From assembly GCF_024166365.1 (NCBI RefSeq), contig NC_064819.1:111892293-111956292 (forward strand): a stretch of 64,000 nt of DNA. Direction: 5' to 3'. The notes beneath the pieces are model-generated. The model was not told the origin of the DNA and did no database searches. It saw nothing but the letters and a program-made list of their open reading frames with translations. A program made the translations under genes and the position numbers. Of this stretch, positions 25,001 through 37,000 are shown one piece after another. Each line of letters begins with the position of its first letter. Within the stretch, counting starts at the first letter, position 1. This stretch comes from Elephas maximus indicus (taxonomy: Eukaryota > Chordata > Mammalia > Proboscidea > Elephantidae).

Positions 25001-28000
25001 CCTCTGGTCACAACATTTTCATCAATTGATTGATATATATCTTTGTTTTTATGTGTGTTTCTGTTTAAAGACACCTTATTCAATATACATTGTTGATTCA
25101 TCACCACTGAGCTCACAGCCAACAGCACTATAACTTGTGCCTGAACGAAGCTTATCTAACAACATATTTTTTCCTGTAAGGTACACCACAGCCTTCTTGT
25201 GCTTAGAAACACCAGATAGCACTTCAGCACTACTCTCGGGGGCCATTTTAAATAGCAAAATCACCAACCAAAACACAAAAATGTGGAAAACGTGGCACTA
25301 AAAAGATCATGGAAAGGGCACCTATATTCAGTATGAGAGCTGAAACGAGAAGACAGAGGGTCACCTTCTTTGATCTCAGTTAGGAAAGTGCACATCAAGA
25401 AACTCAACTCTGCACATGTCTGTGAATGACTGTGAAAGTGCTGTGAGTATTGATTCGGGGTTACAAATACACTTTAGTGAGCAGGTGAATTTGCAAGTAT
25501 GGAACTTACAAATAATGAGGAACAACTGTATATAATTACAAATTTGTTAAGTATTAATGAGAGACATGAACAGGTACAGTGATAAGAATAGCAGATAGGG
25601 GTGAGGCCCCACCTTAAATACGGCTGGTTGGGCAAGGTTTCTCTGTGAGGAGGGTCTTTGAAACTGAGGTCAAAAGGATGAGAAGAAAAGGCCAGCCATA
25701 AAAAGAGCACTGGGTTACCATGCCAGGCACAGAGAATAGCATGTGTGAAGATCCTGGGGCAGGAAAATGCCTGCGACTTTGACAAACTTAGACTAGTATG
25801 ATTTAAATTCAATGAGCAAGGAAGAGAGCGGTAGATGATATTGGAAAGGTAGCCAGAAGCCGGGTCATATAGGGCCTTAGAGTTTGAGTTTTATTATTTA
25901 TTAAAAAGTTTTATTCTTCATTAAAAGGCAGTAGCGTCATCAGATTTATTTTTTAAGGTAGCCGCTCTGGTTGTTGTATAGAAAATAGACAAAAAGGGAA
26001 GCAATCATGGAAGCTGGAAGACTAGTTAAGAAAGAGATGATGATGGCTTGAACTATTTGGATAGTAGGGCAGGGGTGATAAGTGGTCAGATTCAGGTTGT
26101 TATTTGAATCTGACTTGCTAATAGAGCAGATTTCAGGTGTAAGGAAAAGAAACCAGTCAAGAATGGCTCCAAGGAGTGCAAAAACAAATCATGATATATT
26201 TATACAATGCAATACTGCTCAGCAATAAAAAGGAATGAACCACTGATACTTAGAAAAACAAAAGTGAGTCTCAAAGACATTATGTGGAATGAAAGAAGAC
26301 AGACAAATGAAAGCACATACTGCATGGTCTCATTTATATGCAGTTCTGCAGGCAAAACTGATCCACAATCAACACCCATGGAAGCAGCAGTCAAAAAATC
26401 AAATAATGGATTGGATTGGGCAAATCTGCTGTAAAAGACTTCTTTAAAAAGTTAAAAAGCAAAGGTGTCACTTTGAGGACTAAGGTGTGCCTGACCCAAG
26501 CCATGGTGTTTTCAATCACCTTGTACCCATGTGAAAGCTGGACAATGAATAAGGAAGACCAAAGAAGAATTGATGCCTTTGAATTACAGTGTTGGCAAAA
26601 AATATTGAATATACCGTGGACTGCCAAAAGAACGAACAAATCTGTCTTGGAAGAAGTACAGTCAGTATGCTCCTTAGACACAAGGATGGCAAGACTTTGT
26701 CTCACATACCTTGGACATGTTATCGGGAGGGATCTCAGTTCCTGGAGAAGGCATCATGTTTGGTGAAGTAGAGAGTCAGCAAAAAAGAGAAGACCCTCAG
26801 TGAGATGGATTGCCACAGCGGCTGCAACAATGGACTCAAACATAGCAATGATTGTGGCAATGGCTCAGAACTGGGCAGTGTTTTGTTATGTTGTGCATAG
26901 GGTCGCTATGAGTCAGAACTGACTCGACAGCACCTAACAACAACAACAACAGGCAAAACTAATCTATGGTGATAGAAATCAGATCGGTGGTTGTTTTTGG
27001 TGCATAAGAGTATGGAAATTCCCTGGCAAAAGGCACAAGGGGAACTTCGGGGTGATGGAAATGTTCGTCTTGATAGGTGAGTTATAAAAGTACTTGTCAA
27101 AACCAGAGCTTCAAACCAGTTCCTTCCTGTTGGAATCCCTGCTGAGAATTTGCATGTCTAGTAAGTTCCCAGGAAAGGCTAATGCTGCTGGTTAGGGACC
27201 GATTCTGAGAACCACTAGTAGAGCAGTGGTTCTCAGAATTTATTATACCTAAGAATAACCTGGAGCTCTTGTTAAAATGTAGATTCTGATTCAGTATATC
27301 TGGGGTAGAAAAGTAAACTAGAAGAATAGCACTAGGTCACATAAATATTAATTATTAATTGATGGATGAGAACCTCCAAAGCTCCAATGGTCATTTTCTT
27401 AATCACTGCATTGAATTACCACTCACAATGTATAAATAAATCCAAATACCCTTTCATGTAGCAATGATCACAATGCTTTTGCATCAAAATGGCACTTCTG
27501 TAGTATTTGCGAAGTGTTTTCTTACCTAGTATCTCATTTGATTTAATGAGGTTAAATTAGTTCAGTGGATATTAACAGTCCTGTTTGACAGATAAGTAAC
27601 TTGCAACAGTGAGAGATAAAGATTAGTTTCAAATCAAATATGTAGAGAACCCCGTGGCCATTGAGTCGATTGCGACTCATGTTGTTGTTATGTTCCAACT
27701 CATACCCATAGTGGTCCTATATACAACAGAACGAAACACTGCCGGGCCCTGTGCCATCCTCGCGATCGTTAAGCCCACTGCTGCAGCCACTGTGTCACTC
27801 CCACTTATTGAAGGTTTTCCTCTTTTTTGCTGCCCCTCTACTTTACCAAGCAAGATGTCCTTCTCCAGGGACTGATCCCCGGACTCATAGTGACCATATA
27901 AGACAGAGTAGAACTGCCCTGAAACTTAAATAGTTGTGTTTTTTAGATTTTTGCCTATTTCACTGTGATTTTGTCTACAAATTATTTGAGACAGCTTATA

Positions 28001-31000
28001 AGATATATACAATGGGATATAAGTTAGAAGTATAAATAGAAAACCAGGACCAGGGAAAAGAAAAATATGAATATTGAATAAAAAAAGTACTATGATCGAG
28101 TTTCAATTTTGTCTATGAGTTCTCAGACAACAAAGCCAAAAAGGAAAATACAACTAATTATATAGACTTAAGTGTAAGAGAAAAAGTACTTTCCCCAGCA
28201 TTACATTTTAAAGAAAATTACTCATGAGAGACATTTTATAAGAACATGCAATAACTTAAAGGACAATGTCCAGGACAAGATATTTATAGAAAATGCTGCT
28301 GAAATTTTCCTATGGCTGTTCTTTATGTGAACTGTGAAAAAAATATAAGAAGTCAAGTTATCTGACCTCTAAGCCACTTCTTCTATCAAGCAGACTAATA
28401 ATAGTTGGTAATCAATGCATACATGTCTAGCTAACCAAATAACTTTTGGAATTAAAGCATAAACAAAGGATAATTTACTAAATATTTATTTGCTATAGAC
28501 AATGACTACTGAGTTTTGAACTATAATGTATGCATGATATGTACACAAAAATACAAAATTTTGCCCAAGGCTTCTAGCTCCAAATTACATGACATCATGC
28601 CCCCTGTGTTTGCGAAAGAAAAAAATTCCACCCCTGCCCCACCCTTCACCCCTTCCCATATATTAAAAAAAAAAAAGTTACCATCAAGTTGACTCTGACT
28701 CATGGTGACCACATGTGTGTCAGAGCAGAAGTGTGCTCCATATGGTTGTCAATGGCTGAGTTTTCAGAATTAGATAGCCAGGTCTTTTTTCTGAGGCCCC
28801 CCTGGGTGAACTTGAACTTTTAACCTCTCAGCAGCCAAGTGTGGTTATTGCACCACCCAGGGACTCCTTCCCATACATACACACCGAAATCTCTTGCTTG
28901 CTCCCAAGCTCTGCCCTACCACTGTGGTTTTTCAATTCTGGTCTCTGATTCCCAGCGTGGAGGATGATCCTCAATATTTACGTTCCTAAAGTCATTTAAA
29001 TGAAAATCTAGGCTTTACTCTTCAGACTTTTTAAAGCATCATAGACCCTTGTTTAGTGTTAGTAAGAGTCCTACCAATTTCCGCTCTGTTTTCTCTCAAG
29101 GACACTTGGAAACAGCACTAGGCATTCTGCAGGGCTGGTCTACAATTCGGATGATGTCCCTCTAAGGCCATTGTGTTACTTACCGAAATTGGGTGACCCG
29201 AACTGACTCAAAACCTTGAAGTTTTTTGTATGCTTCTGTAAGCTTACAAAGAGAACAAAAGACAATATGTTGATCTTTGTCCTTACACTTGACAAAAGCA
29301 TTTGAACAAAAAATGGACATGGACAATAAATAAACCAACAGAACAGCTGTGCAGAGGAAAGAGATACAGTGGGAAAGGGCTGCAGGTCATACAACTGCAA
29401 CAAATACATACAATTGTTAAAACTTATTTTTGAGGTTGCTAACTAATAAAGAGTGGGAAACCCTGGTGGCGTAGTGGTTAAGTGCTATGGCTCCTAACCA
29501 AAGGGTTGGCAGTTTGAATCCACCAGGCACTCCTTGGAAACTCTGTGGGGCAGTTCTACTCTGTCCTGTAGGGTCGTTATGAGTAGGAATCGACTCGACG
29601 GCACTGGGTTTGGTTTTTGGTTTCTAATAAAGAGTGAGTAACCAACTGCTGAGAATAGGGGATGAACTTGGTGCCAGATTATATAATAATTTCACCCAAA
29701 TCCACTTTCTCCTCAAAGTTAAGCCATTAACATTCACAGGTACTTGTACTGAATCTATGTGCGAAATATTTGCCCATGTCTTCAGTTGGAACCACACTTG
29801 AATCATCCTAGGCGGAGGTGCTCCGATCTAGCTTTCTCGTGACCTTGTTATGATGTCTGGTTTTGCTCAGTAACTCACTTCAGCCTTTGATAAGAGAGAC
29901 TGTATGGAATAAATTCTAAATGTTGGGGATTGAACTTAGTTTATGAAATGTTCTTTTGACAGATAAGATACATGAAATAATAAAGAAGCTTAGTATGATA
30001 TTACCCAAATAAATGGGCCAAATTGAACACAAGAAAAGTAGAAAGAAGTCAACTGCTAAACTCTTGTAGAAGAAAGATGCTGAAAGTGTCTCAGTTGTTG
30101 ACAGAGCAAATACCTGTTTTGTAACGACTCATTGAAAATTGATAATTAGGAACATGTATTAAACAGACATGTTAAATTAAAATCACTTAGGTTTAGCAAG
30201 CCATTCGTATGGAGTAAGTGGAAAGTACTTACTCGAATTTCAATTTCAGTTGTATATTTGGAGTATATAGCAGATGATGAATTCAAAAGATCTTTTGTAA
30301 ATTTTTCATTAATTTTGAAACTGCCCCAAATCTCTGTGGGAAAAAAATACTTATAGATACAAAAGTTATTAACTGAATTTTATTAGTAGCATAAAAAAAA
30401 AAGTTGCTGGCAAGTAGATCTCAATCATAGTGACCTCATGCGTGTCAGAGTAGAACTGTGCTCTGTAGGGTTTTCAATGGCTGATTTTTCAGAAGCAGAT
30501 CACCAGGTCTTTCTTTCAAGGTACCTCTGGGTGGACTCAAACATCCAACCTTTTGGTTACCAGCTGAGCCTGTCTGCACCACCTGGGGATTCCAGCATAA
30601 AATTACAGAGGTACAATTCAAAACTCATGTATTCAACAAGTGGTATTTTCATTTCTTTTCAAAAAATTAATTTTGGCCTGAAATAATATGGGAAGACTAC
30701 TTAAAACCCCAGTTTTCAATCATGCAACTGGAACAGTAATGGGAAAGTGCTGTTAATTGAGATAAACTCACAAATAGGAAAATGTGCAGCCGCTCATGGG
30801 TGGCCCCAAAAAAGGCAGTCACATAACACTGGACTATGTCTCCATCCAGGAATTGAGTTTAAACATTGTCCCTGTTTAAAATATTTAAAAAATGAAAAAT
30901 ACCACTACTTACTAACTCCCAATAGGCCCCTATCTTACCTATTGCTAGTACTTTCCTGCCCTGGGACAGGTCTTTCCCCATCTCGGTATGTACAAATTCT

Positions 31001-34000
31001 GCTAATCCTTCATTCAAGGACTTCACAAATGCTACTTCCTCTGTGAAACCTTCCCTGATCCCCAAATGCAAACAGTTTCTCTCTCCTCTAAATTCCTGCA
31101 GTATTTTACCTATACTGCTCTCACATCTACACATCTGTACAGTCTCATCTTCCACACTATGCTGGAAGCCCTTATGTGTGTAATCTATGCCTGATCCATC
31201 CTTGTATCCCTTGAAGTTTGATCAGACATTACCTTAGTTATCTAGTGTTGCTATAACACAAATACCACAAGGGGGTGGCTTGAATGAACAGAAATTTATT
31301 TTCTTACAGTTTGGGTGGCTAGAAGTCCAAATTCAGGGCACCGGATCTAGGGGAAGTCTCTCTCTCTCTCTGTCTGCTCTGAGGGAAGATCTTTGTCTTT
31401 TCTCAGCTTCTGTTTCTTGGTTCCTTGGAGATCTCATGGGTGGCATGCATCTATTGTTCCCCATCTCTGTTTCCTTGCTTCCTTACTTAATCTGCTCTTT
31501 TTTTATCTCAAAAGAAATTGATTTAAGACACACTCTATACTAACTGGAGCCATGGTGGCACTAACGAAAAGGTCAGCAGTTCAAACCCACCAGCTGTTCC
31601 TTGCAAACCCTATGGGGCAGTTCTACTTTGTCCTATAGGGTCGCTATGAGTTGGAATTGACTTGATGGCAACAGGCTACAATAATACTGCCTCATTAACA
31701 TAACAAAGAAAACCCATTCCCAAATGAGATTATAACCATAGGTACAGGGATTAGGATTTACAACACATATTTTGGGCGTACACAATTCAATCCATACACA
31801 CATAAACCAATCTTTCCAAAGGTAGGCTTTCATCAATATTTGTTGAAGAAATTATATTGTCTTCTTGTATTTCAGCCTGTCCTGCTCAACTAGATTGCTA
31901 ACTCATATAGGGCAAGGGAAAGTGTCCTCTCAGAATTTACCCCAGATCTGAGTGTGAAGGTGGTACTTGATAAATGTGTTGCCTTAATCAGAATTACTGT
32001 GGTCTTGGGAAGGGGAAGGGGATCCCAGGATGCCCAGTAAAGCTGGGTTGTTTCAGGCTCCTTCCTTACACTTGCTTAGCTCCATCAACATTTGGAGTTT
32101 CATGATGAGTAGGGTAGTTCTTGAGGAAGCTTCTTAAAATCCTTTAAGACCTGGAGAACAGGTCATTTGGCTCACCTCATCATCCACCAAACATGAATCT
32201 AAGTCAGTAGTAGCTCCTTCCACTTACACTGGTTTCCTAAACTAGACTTTTAATTTTGCTTGGTTTTGGTAATACATTCAATACACATAACATATTTGTT
32301 GGCTATTTTGGAGCATTTCATTCAGTTTATTCACTATGTATTCCTCCTGCTTTCACACCTCTAAACTTCCCTTTTCTGGAGGTTGATGTTGGCAATATAT
32401 ACCTCTCTATATATCTATACCAATATTGATACCAATTTTGATATCTCTATCTATCTATATATATGGCAAGAGGGTAGGAAGAAAATTATATTTACTTAAG
32501 CAGTTCTCCTACTGGAGATGTCAGTGACTTTCCCCAAATCTCAATAGAATTACAGAATTGCAGAGCTGGATGAACTCATGATGTTCAAATGTCAACTCAA
32601 GTTTCTGAATCTCCTGTATTTATAAAGGTCTGTGTCCAACCAAGACTAAAGGAGTATATCCTCACTGCCCTTCAACCTACCTGCAAACACTAGTTCTTCT
32701 CAGGGAAGCAAAGAACAATACGTGGGCAAAGAACCAGAGTCCCCTCTCTGTTGCATGCTGGTATGGGAGGGAACTCCAGCCCAGAGCTGCCCTCCTAGTG
32801 TTCCATGTGCTTACTTGTTTTCTCACAGAAACTGGTACTCTGATCGAGGTTGCTGAGATGACATTCACAGCTCTGGAGTGATCCTGTCATGCGAAGGTAG
32901 CATTTCTGGGGATCAAGGCACGTGGGAGGAAACCAGGCATAGCCATCTTCACAACCACACTGTAAGGTTCCATTCAGGCTGCTACAGTCTGTGTGAAAAT
33001 AGAGTTTAGTTTCATGGAGTTTGGTTAATATGATGACTATTCCTGAATTCTGCTCCCTGGCTCTGACTCAGAGTCTGAAAGTAGTATTTCTTACAAAATG
33101 CTGAAAACAGATGGCAATATATTTATGATGAGGAAATGTCCAGTCAGTTGGCTCTGAGGTTGGTTATCAGAAACCTAAAACCAAAACAAAACCAGTTGCC
33201 ATTGTTGAGTTGACTCCAACTCATGACAACCCTATGTGTGTCAGAGTAGAACTGCACTCCATAGGGTTGGTTTTCAATGTCTGATTTTTCAGAAGTATAT
33301 AGCCAGGACTTTCTTCCGAGTTGAGTCTGTAGACTCAAACTGCCAACTTTTCAGTTAGCAGCCAAGTGCGTTAACCATTTACACAATCTGGGAACTCCAT
33401 CAGAAACCTAGTAAATCAAAACAAAATGGCTGGTGTTAGTGTTCAAAAGAATGGTGCATACCGAGTGGACAGTCCTTGCAGTGGGAAAGAGAAGCAGAAG
33501 AGGACATTTGCAATCAAGGAGTTATTTGAGGGGTTCCAGAGGATATCTGACCAATATATTATCAGATGCTCTTCCCTCCCCCAACCATACATTTACCATC
33601 ATTCCAAAGTAAACCTTATAAACAAGATGGAGAAGGCAGAAAGACTATTTTTTGACAGGTATGTTGAAAAGTTCCATCAGCCAATCCTGGCAATCCTTCT
33701 ATATGACCTGAAATTTCCACCAAAAGTCATTCTTTTTTAATAGACAAAAAAAAGTGGGTCTTCAGAAATCTTTGTGAAAATACGCATGAAGTTGTGCAGT
33801 GAATGGGAAGGATTTTAGAAATGAAAACATAAGGAGTGTTTAAATACCTTTTCTGCCATTTTACCAGCTGGGTGACTTTGGTTAAGTTATTTAATGACTC
33901 TGAACCTCAGTTTCTTCACGTTTAAGATTGAAATAATAAAGCCTCCTTCTCAGTTGATTGTAAGTGTTGTGACAGTTAAAAGGTAATGTCTGGGTATGTC

Positions 34001-37000
34001 ATGAACCCTATGGCAACCCCTAAAAAAAAAGGCGTAACAACAACAACCAAAAAAAAAAAAAAAAAAAAGGAAGCGTAAATAATAAGCTGATAATGGAGAT
34101 GAAGTGAAACCTTACAGAATATTCAATCCAAAAGAAGTTTGAATAAGAAGGAAAAAAGAAACAAAGAACAGATGCAACAAATAGAAGCTCACCTCCCTGG
34201 CACTGCTCTCACAGGAACCCGGGATAAAACACAATCCATCAGCAAATCTTATTGGCTCTGATTTCAAATATGTCTGGAATGGACCATTTCTCACCCCACC
34301 ACCCACTCCAAGCTACTGTCGTGTCTGGATCATTGCAGTAGCCTTCTGTTTGGTCTTCCTGCTCCCAGTCTTACCTTCTCCCCACACCCTTTGCCTATTC
34401 CACACATAGCAGCCAGAGTGACCTTTGAAAAACACAAGTCATATCATGTTACTTCTCTGCTTAAAACTCTTCGTTAACTTCCAATCTCATACAAGATGAA
34501 AGACCTAGTCCTTATAATGGTATACACAACCCCCTATGATCTGACTTCCCCTCTTCCCTTCTGGTCACGTTTTGTACCACTCTCTCCCTCCATCATTCTC
34601 CAACCACACTGGCCTCCTTGCTGTTCCTTAAATGTGGCCAGTATGCTTCTGCCTCAGGGCCTTTGCATTTACTGTTCCCTTTGTTTAAGTGTTTTCCCCC
34701 CAGACACTAACACTTCTTTCAGGTCTTTGCTATAAAGTCACCTCAGCAGACAGGCTTTCCCTGACCACTCTGTTTACAACAACAAATTCTCCTACCACAC
34801 CGAACTCCCTTTATATTTCTTCATTGCATTTATCACTACACAATGCATAATATTATATATACATGCACTTACATGTAATATGTACCATATTATGTATATA
34901 TGCTTATTTTCTATTTTCTGCATCTCTCCACTTGATTATATGCTCTATGAGGAAATTCCTTTTGTTCGCTGCTCTACCTCCTGTTCATGGCATAAAATAG
35001 GCCCACTAAATACAAGTTGAATAGATAAATGAATTAATGGTATGAGCTCAATGCTAACTAGAAGGGACAGTACAGGCACGCAGAATCTCTCCAAGTCCCT
35101 AGCAGAGACCCATTAGTAAGGCTGTGTTTATCAGAAGTCAAAAAAGACAACACAAGTGAGAAGCAACATGGTGGAGCACGACGGTTTTCAAAGTGTGGGG
35201 CCCAAATCAACAGCATCAGTTTTACCTGGGAACTTTTAAGAAATGCAGATACTTGTCCTTAACTCAGATCTCCCGAATTATAATTCTAGGGATGGAGTCC
35301 AATAATATGTATTTAAACGAGTCCTTCAGGTGATTTTGATGCATGATGCATGCTAAAGTTGGAAAACTACTGGCATAGTGGAATGAATATGAACTACAGA
35401 TCACAAATGAATTTTAATCCTGAACCATTTTTGGCCAACAGGCTGGCTGTGAATTGAATTAATATGCGTCACTTCTGAGTTAGAAAATTCAGCTGCCTAA
35501 GTGAGACCTTCCAGTGCTCTGTTTCCCTTTGACTCACCAAAGAGCACGTTCAAGGTAATGGTAGATTCATCAGTCTGGGTCCCCGAGTGACTACTGCAAA
35601 CACAGTCCCTCTATGGGTCTAACACGGACATGTAGCATGATGAAGAAATAAAACCTTTATTCTTTTAAGCCACAAAGATTGTGGCGATGCTTGTTTTCAT
35701 AATGTTACCTAACCAAAACTGACCGATGCACCCACTTTCTCCATTTACACTACCAGTCACCAGAGTTGACTTACATGTGGTAGCCTTTACTCTGATAATC
35801 TCCACTGACCCATGTAACAATAATGATGGAGGCTTCAAGAGCTTTAGAAGATTCTTCAAGTTCTTTTTCTCATTAGAATCTCTATAGGCCATCTGAAGAA
35901 GCAGTTCATATTCCTGGACTGGGCCTGGAGAGAGAAAGACAGTAGAACCCTCTTTCTTCACTCAGTTTGTGAGGGAAATATTGCCGAGGAAGTGACTGCG
36001 ACGCAATCACGGTATTTAGCCTGGAGGTCATAGAGTACACGAGCTGCTCTTATTGAGTTCTACTCATCTAGGCATTGACTAAAATACATACCCAGACCAA
36101 GAACATGAGACAGCTCCCACCTATGTCTAATATATATGTCTGTCCTCTCACTTCTGCCAATCCAGCTGCTCCCAAGCTCTCACTCCCACCCCCAGCATCA
36201 CCTGGATTTTATACTTTGTCAGGGAACAACCAGAGTTCCTATGACAAGACTAAAAGGAGCTCCAAAGAAGATATACAAATGGTCAAAAAGGAACATGAAA
36301 AAAATGCTCAACATTGTTAGTCATTCTATTACCACAACCAGTTGCTGTCTCGTCGGCTCTGACTCATGGTGACTCCATATGTGTCAGAGTAGAACTGTGC
36401 TCCATGGGGTTTCCAGTGGCTGATCTTTTAGAAATAGATCTCCAGGCCTTTCTTTTGAGGCACCTCTGGGTAGATTCAAACCTCCAATACTTCAGTTAGC
36501 AGCTGTAATGGACTGAATTTTGTCCCCCCAAAATATGTGTCCACTGGTTAGGCCATGTGTGGTTGTCCTCCATTTTGTGATTTTCCTATGTGCCATAAAT
36601 CATAATCTCTGCTGTGGTTAAAGAGGATTAGGGTGGGTTGTAACACCCTTGCTCAGGCTACATCCCTGATCCAATGTAAAGGGAGTTTCTCTAGGGTGTG
36701 GTCTGCACTGCCTTTTATCTTACAAGAGCTGAAAGGAAAGGGAAGCAAACAGAGTTGGGGACCTCATACCACCAAAAAGCAGCACCAGGAGCAGAGCGTG
36801 TCCTTTGGACCTGGGGTTCCTGCACAGATAAGCTTCTAGTCCACAGGAAGACTGATGAAAAGGACTTTCTTCCAGAGACGACAGAGAGAAAAACTTCCCC
36901 TGAAGCTGACGCCCGAATTTGGACTTCTAGCTACTAGACTGTGAGAAAATAAATTTCTCTTTGTTAAAGCCATCCACTTGTGGCATTTCGGTAATAGCTG

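Noticed and set aside
33426-33740. 104-codon open frame on the plus strand inside ADGRF1 intron 3
   Set aside because: No recognisable domain, no splice or start context, and it runs opposite to the gene; a chance frame is likely.
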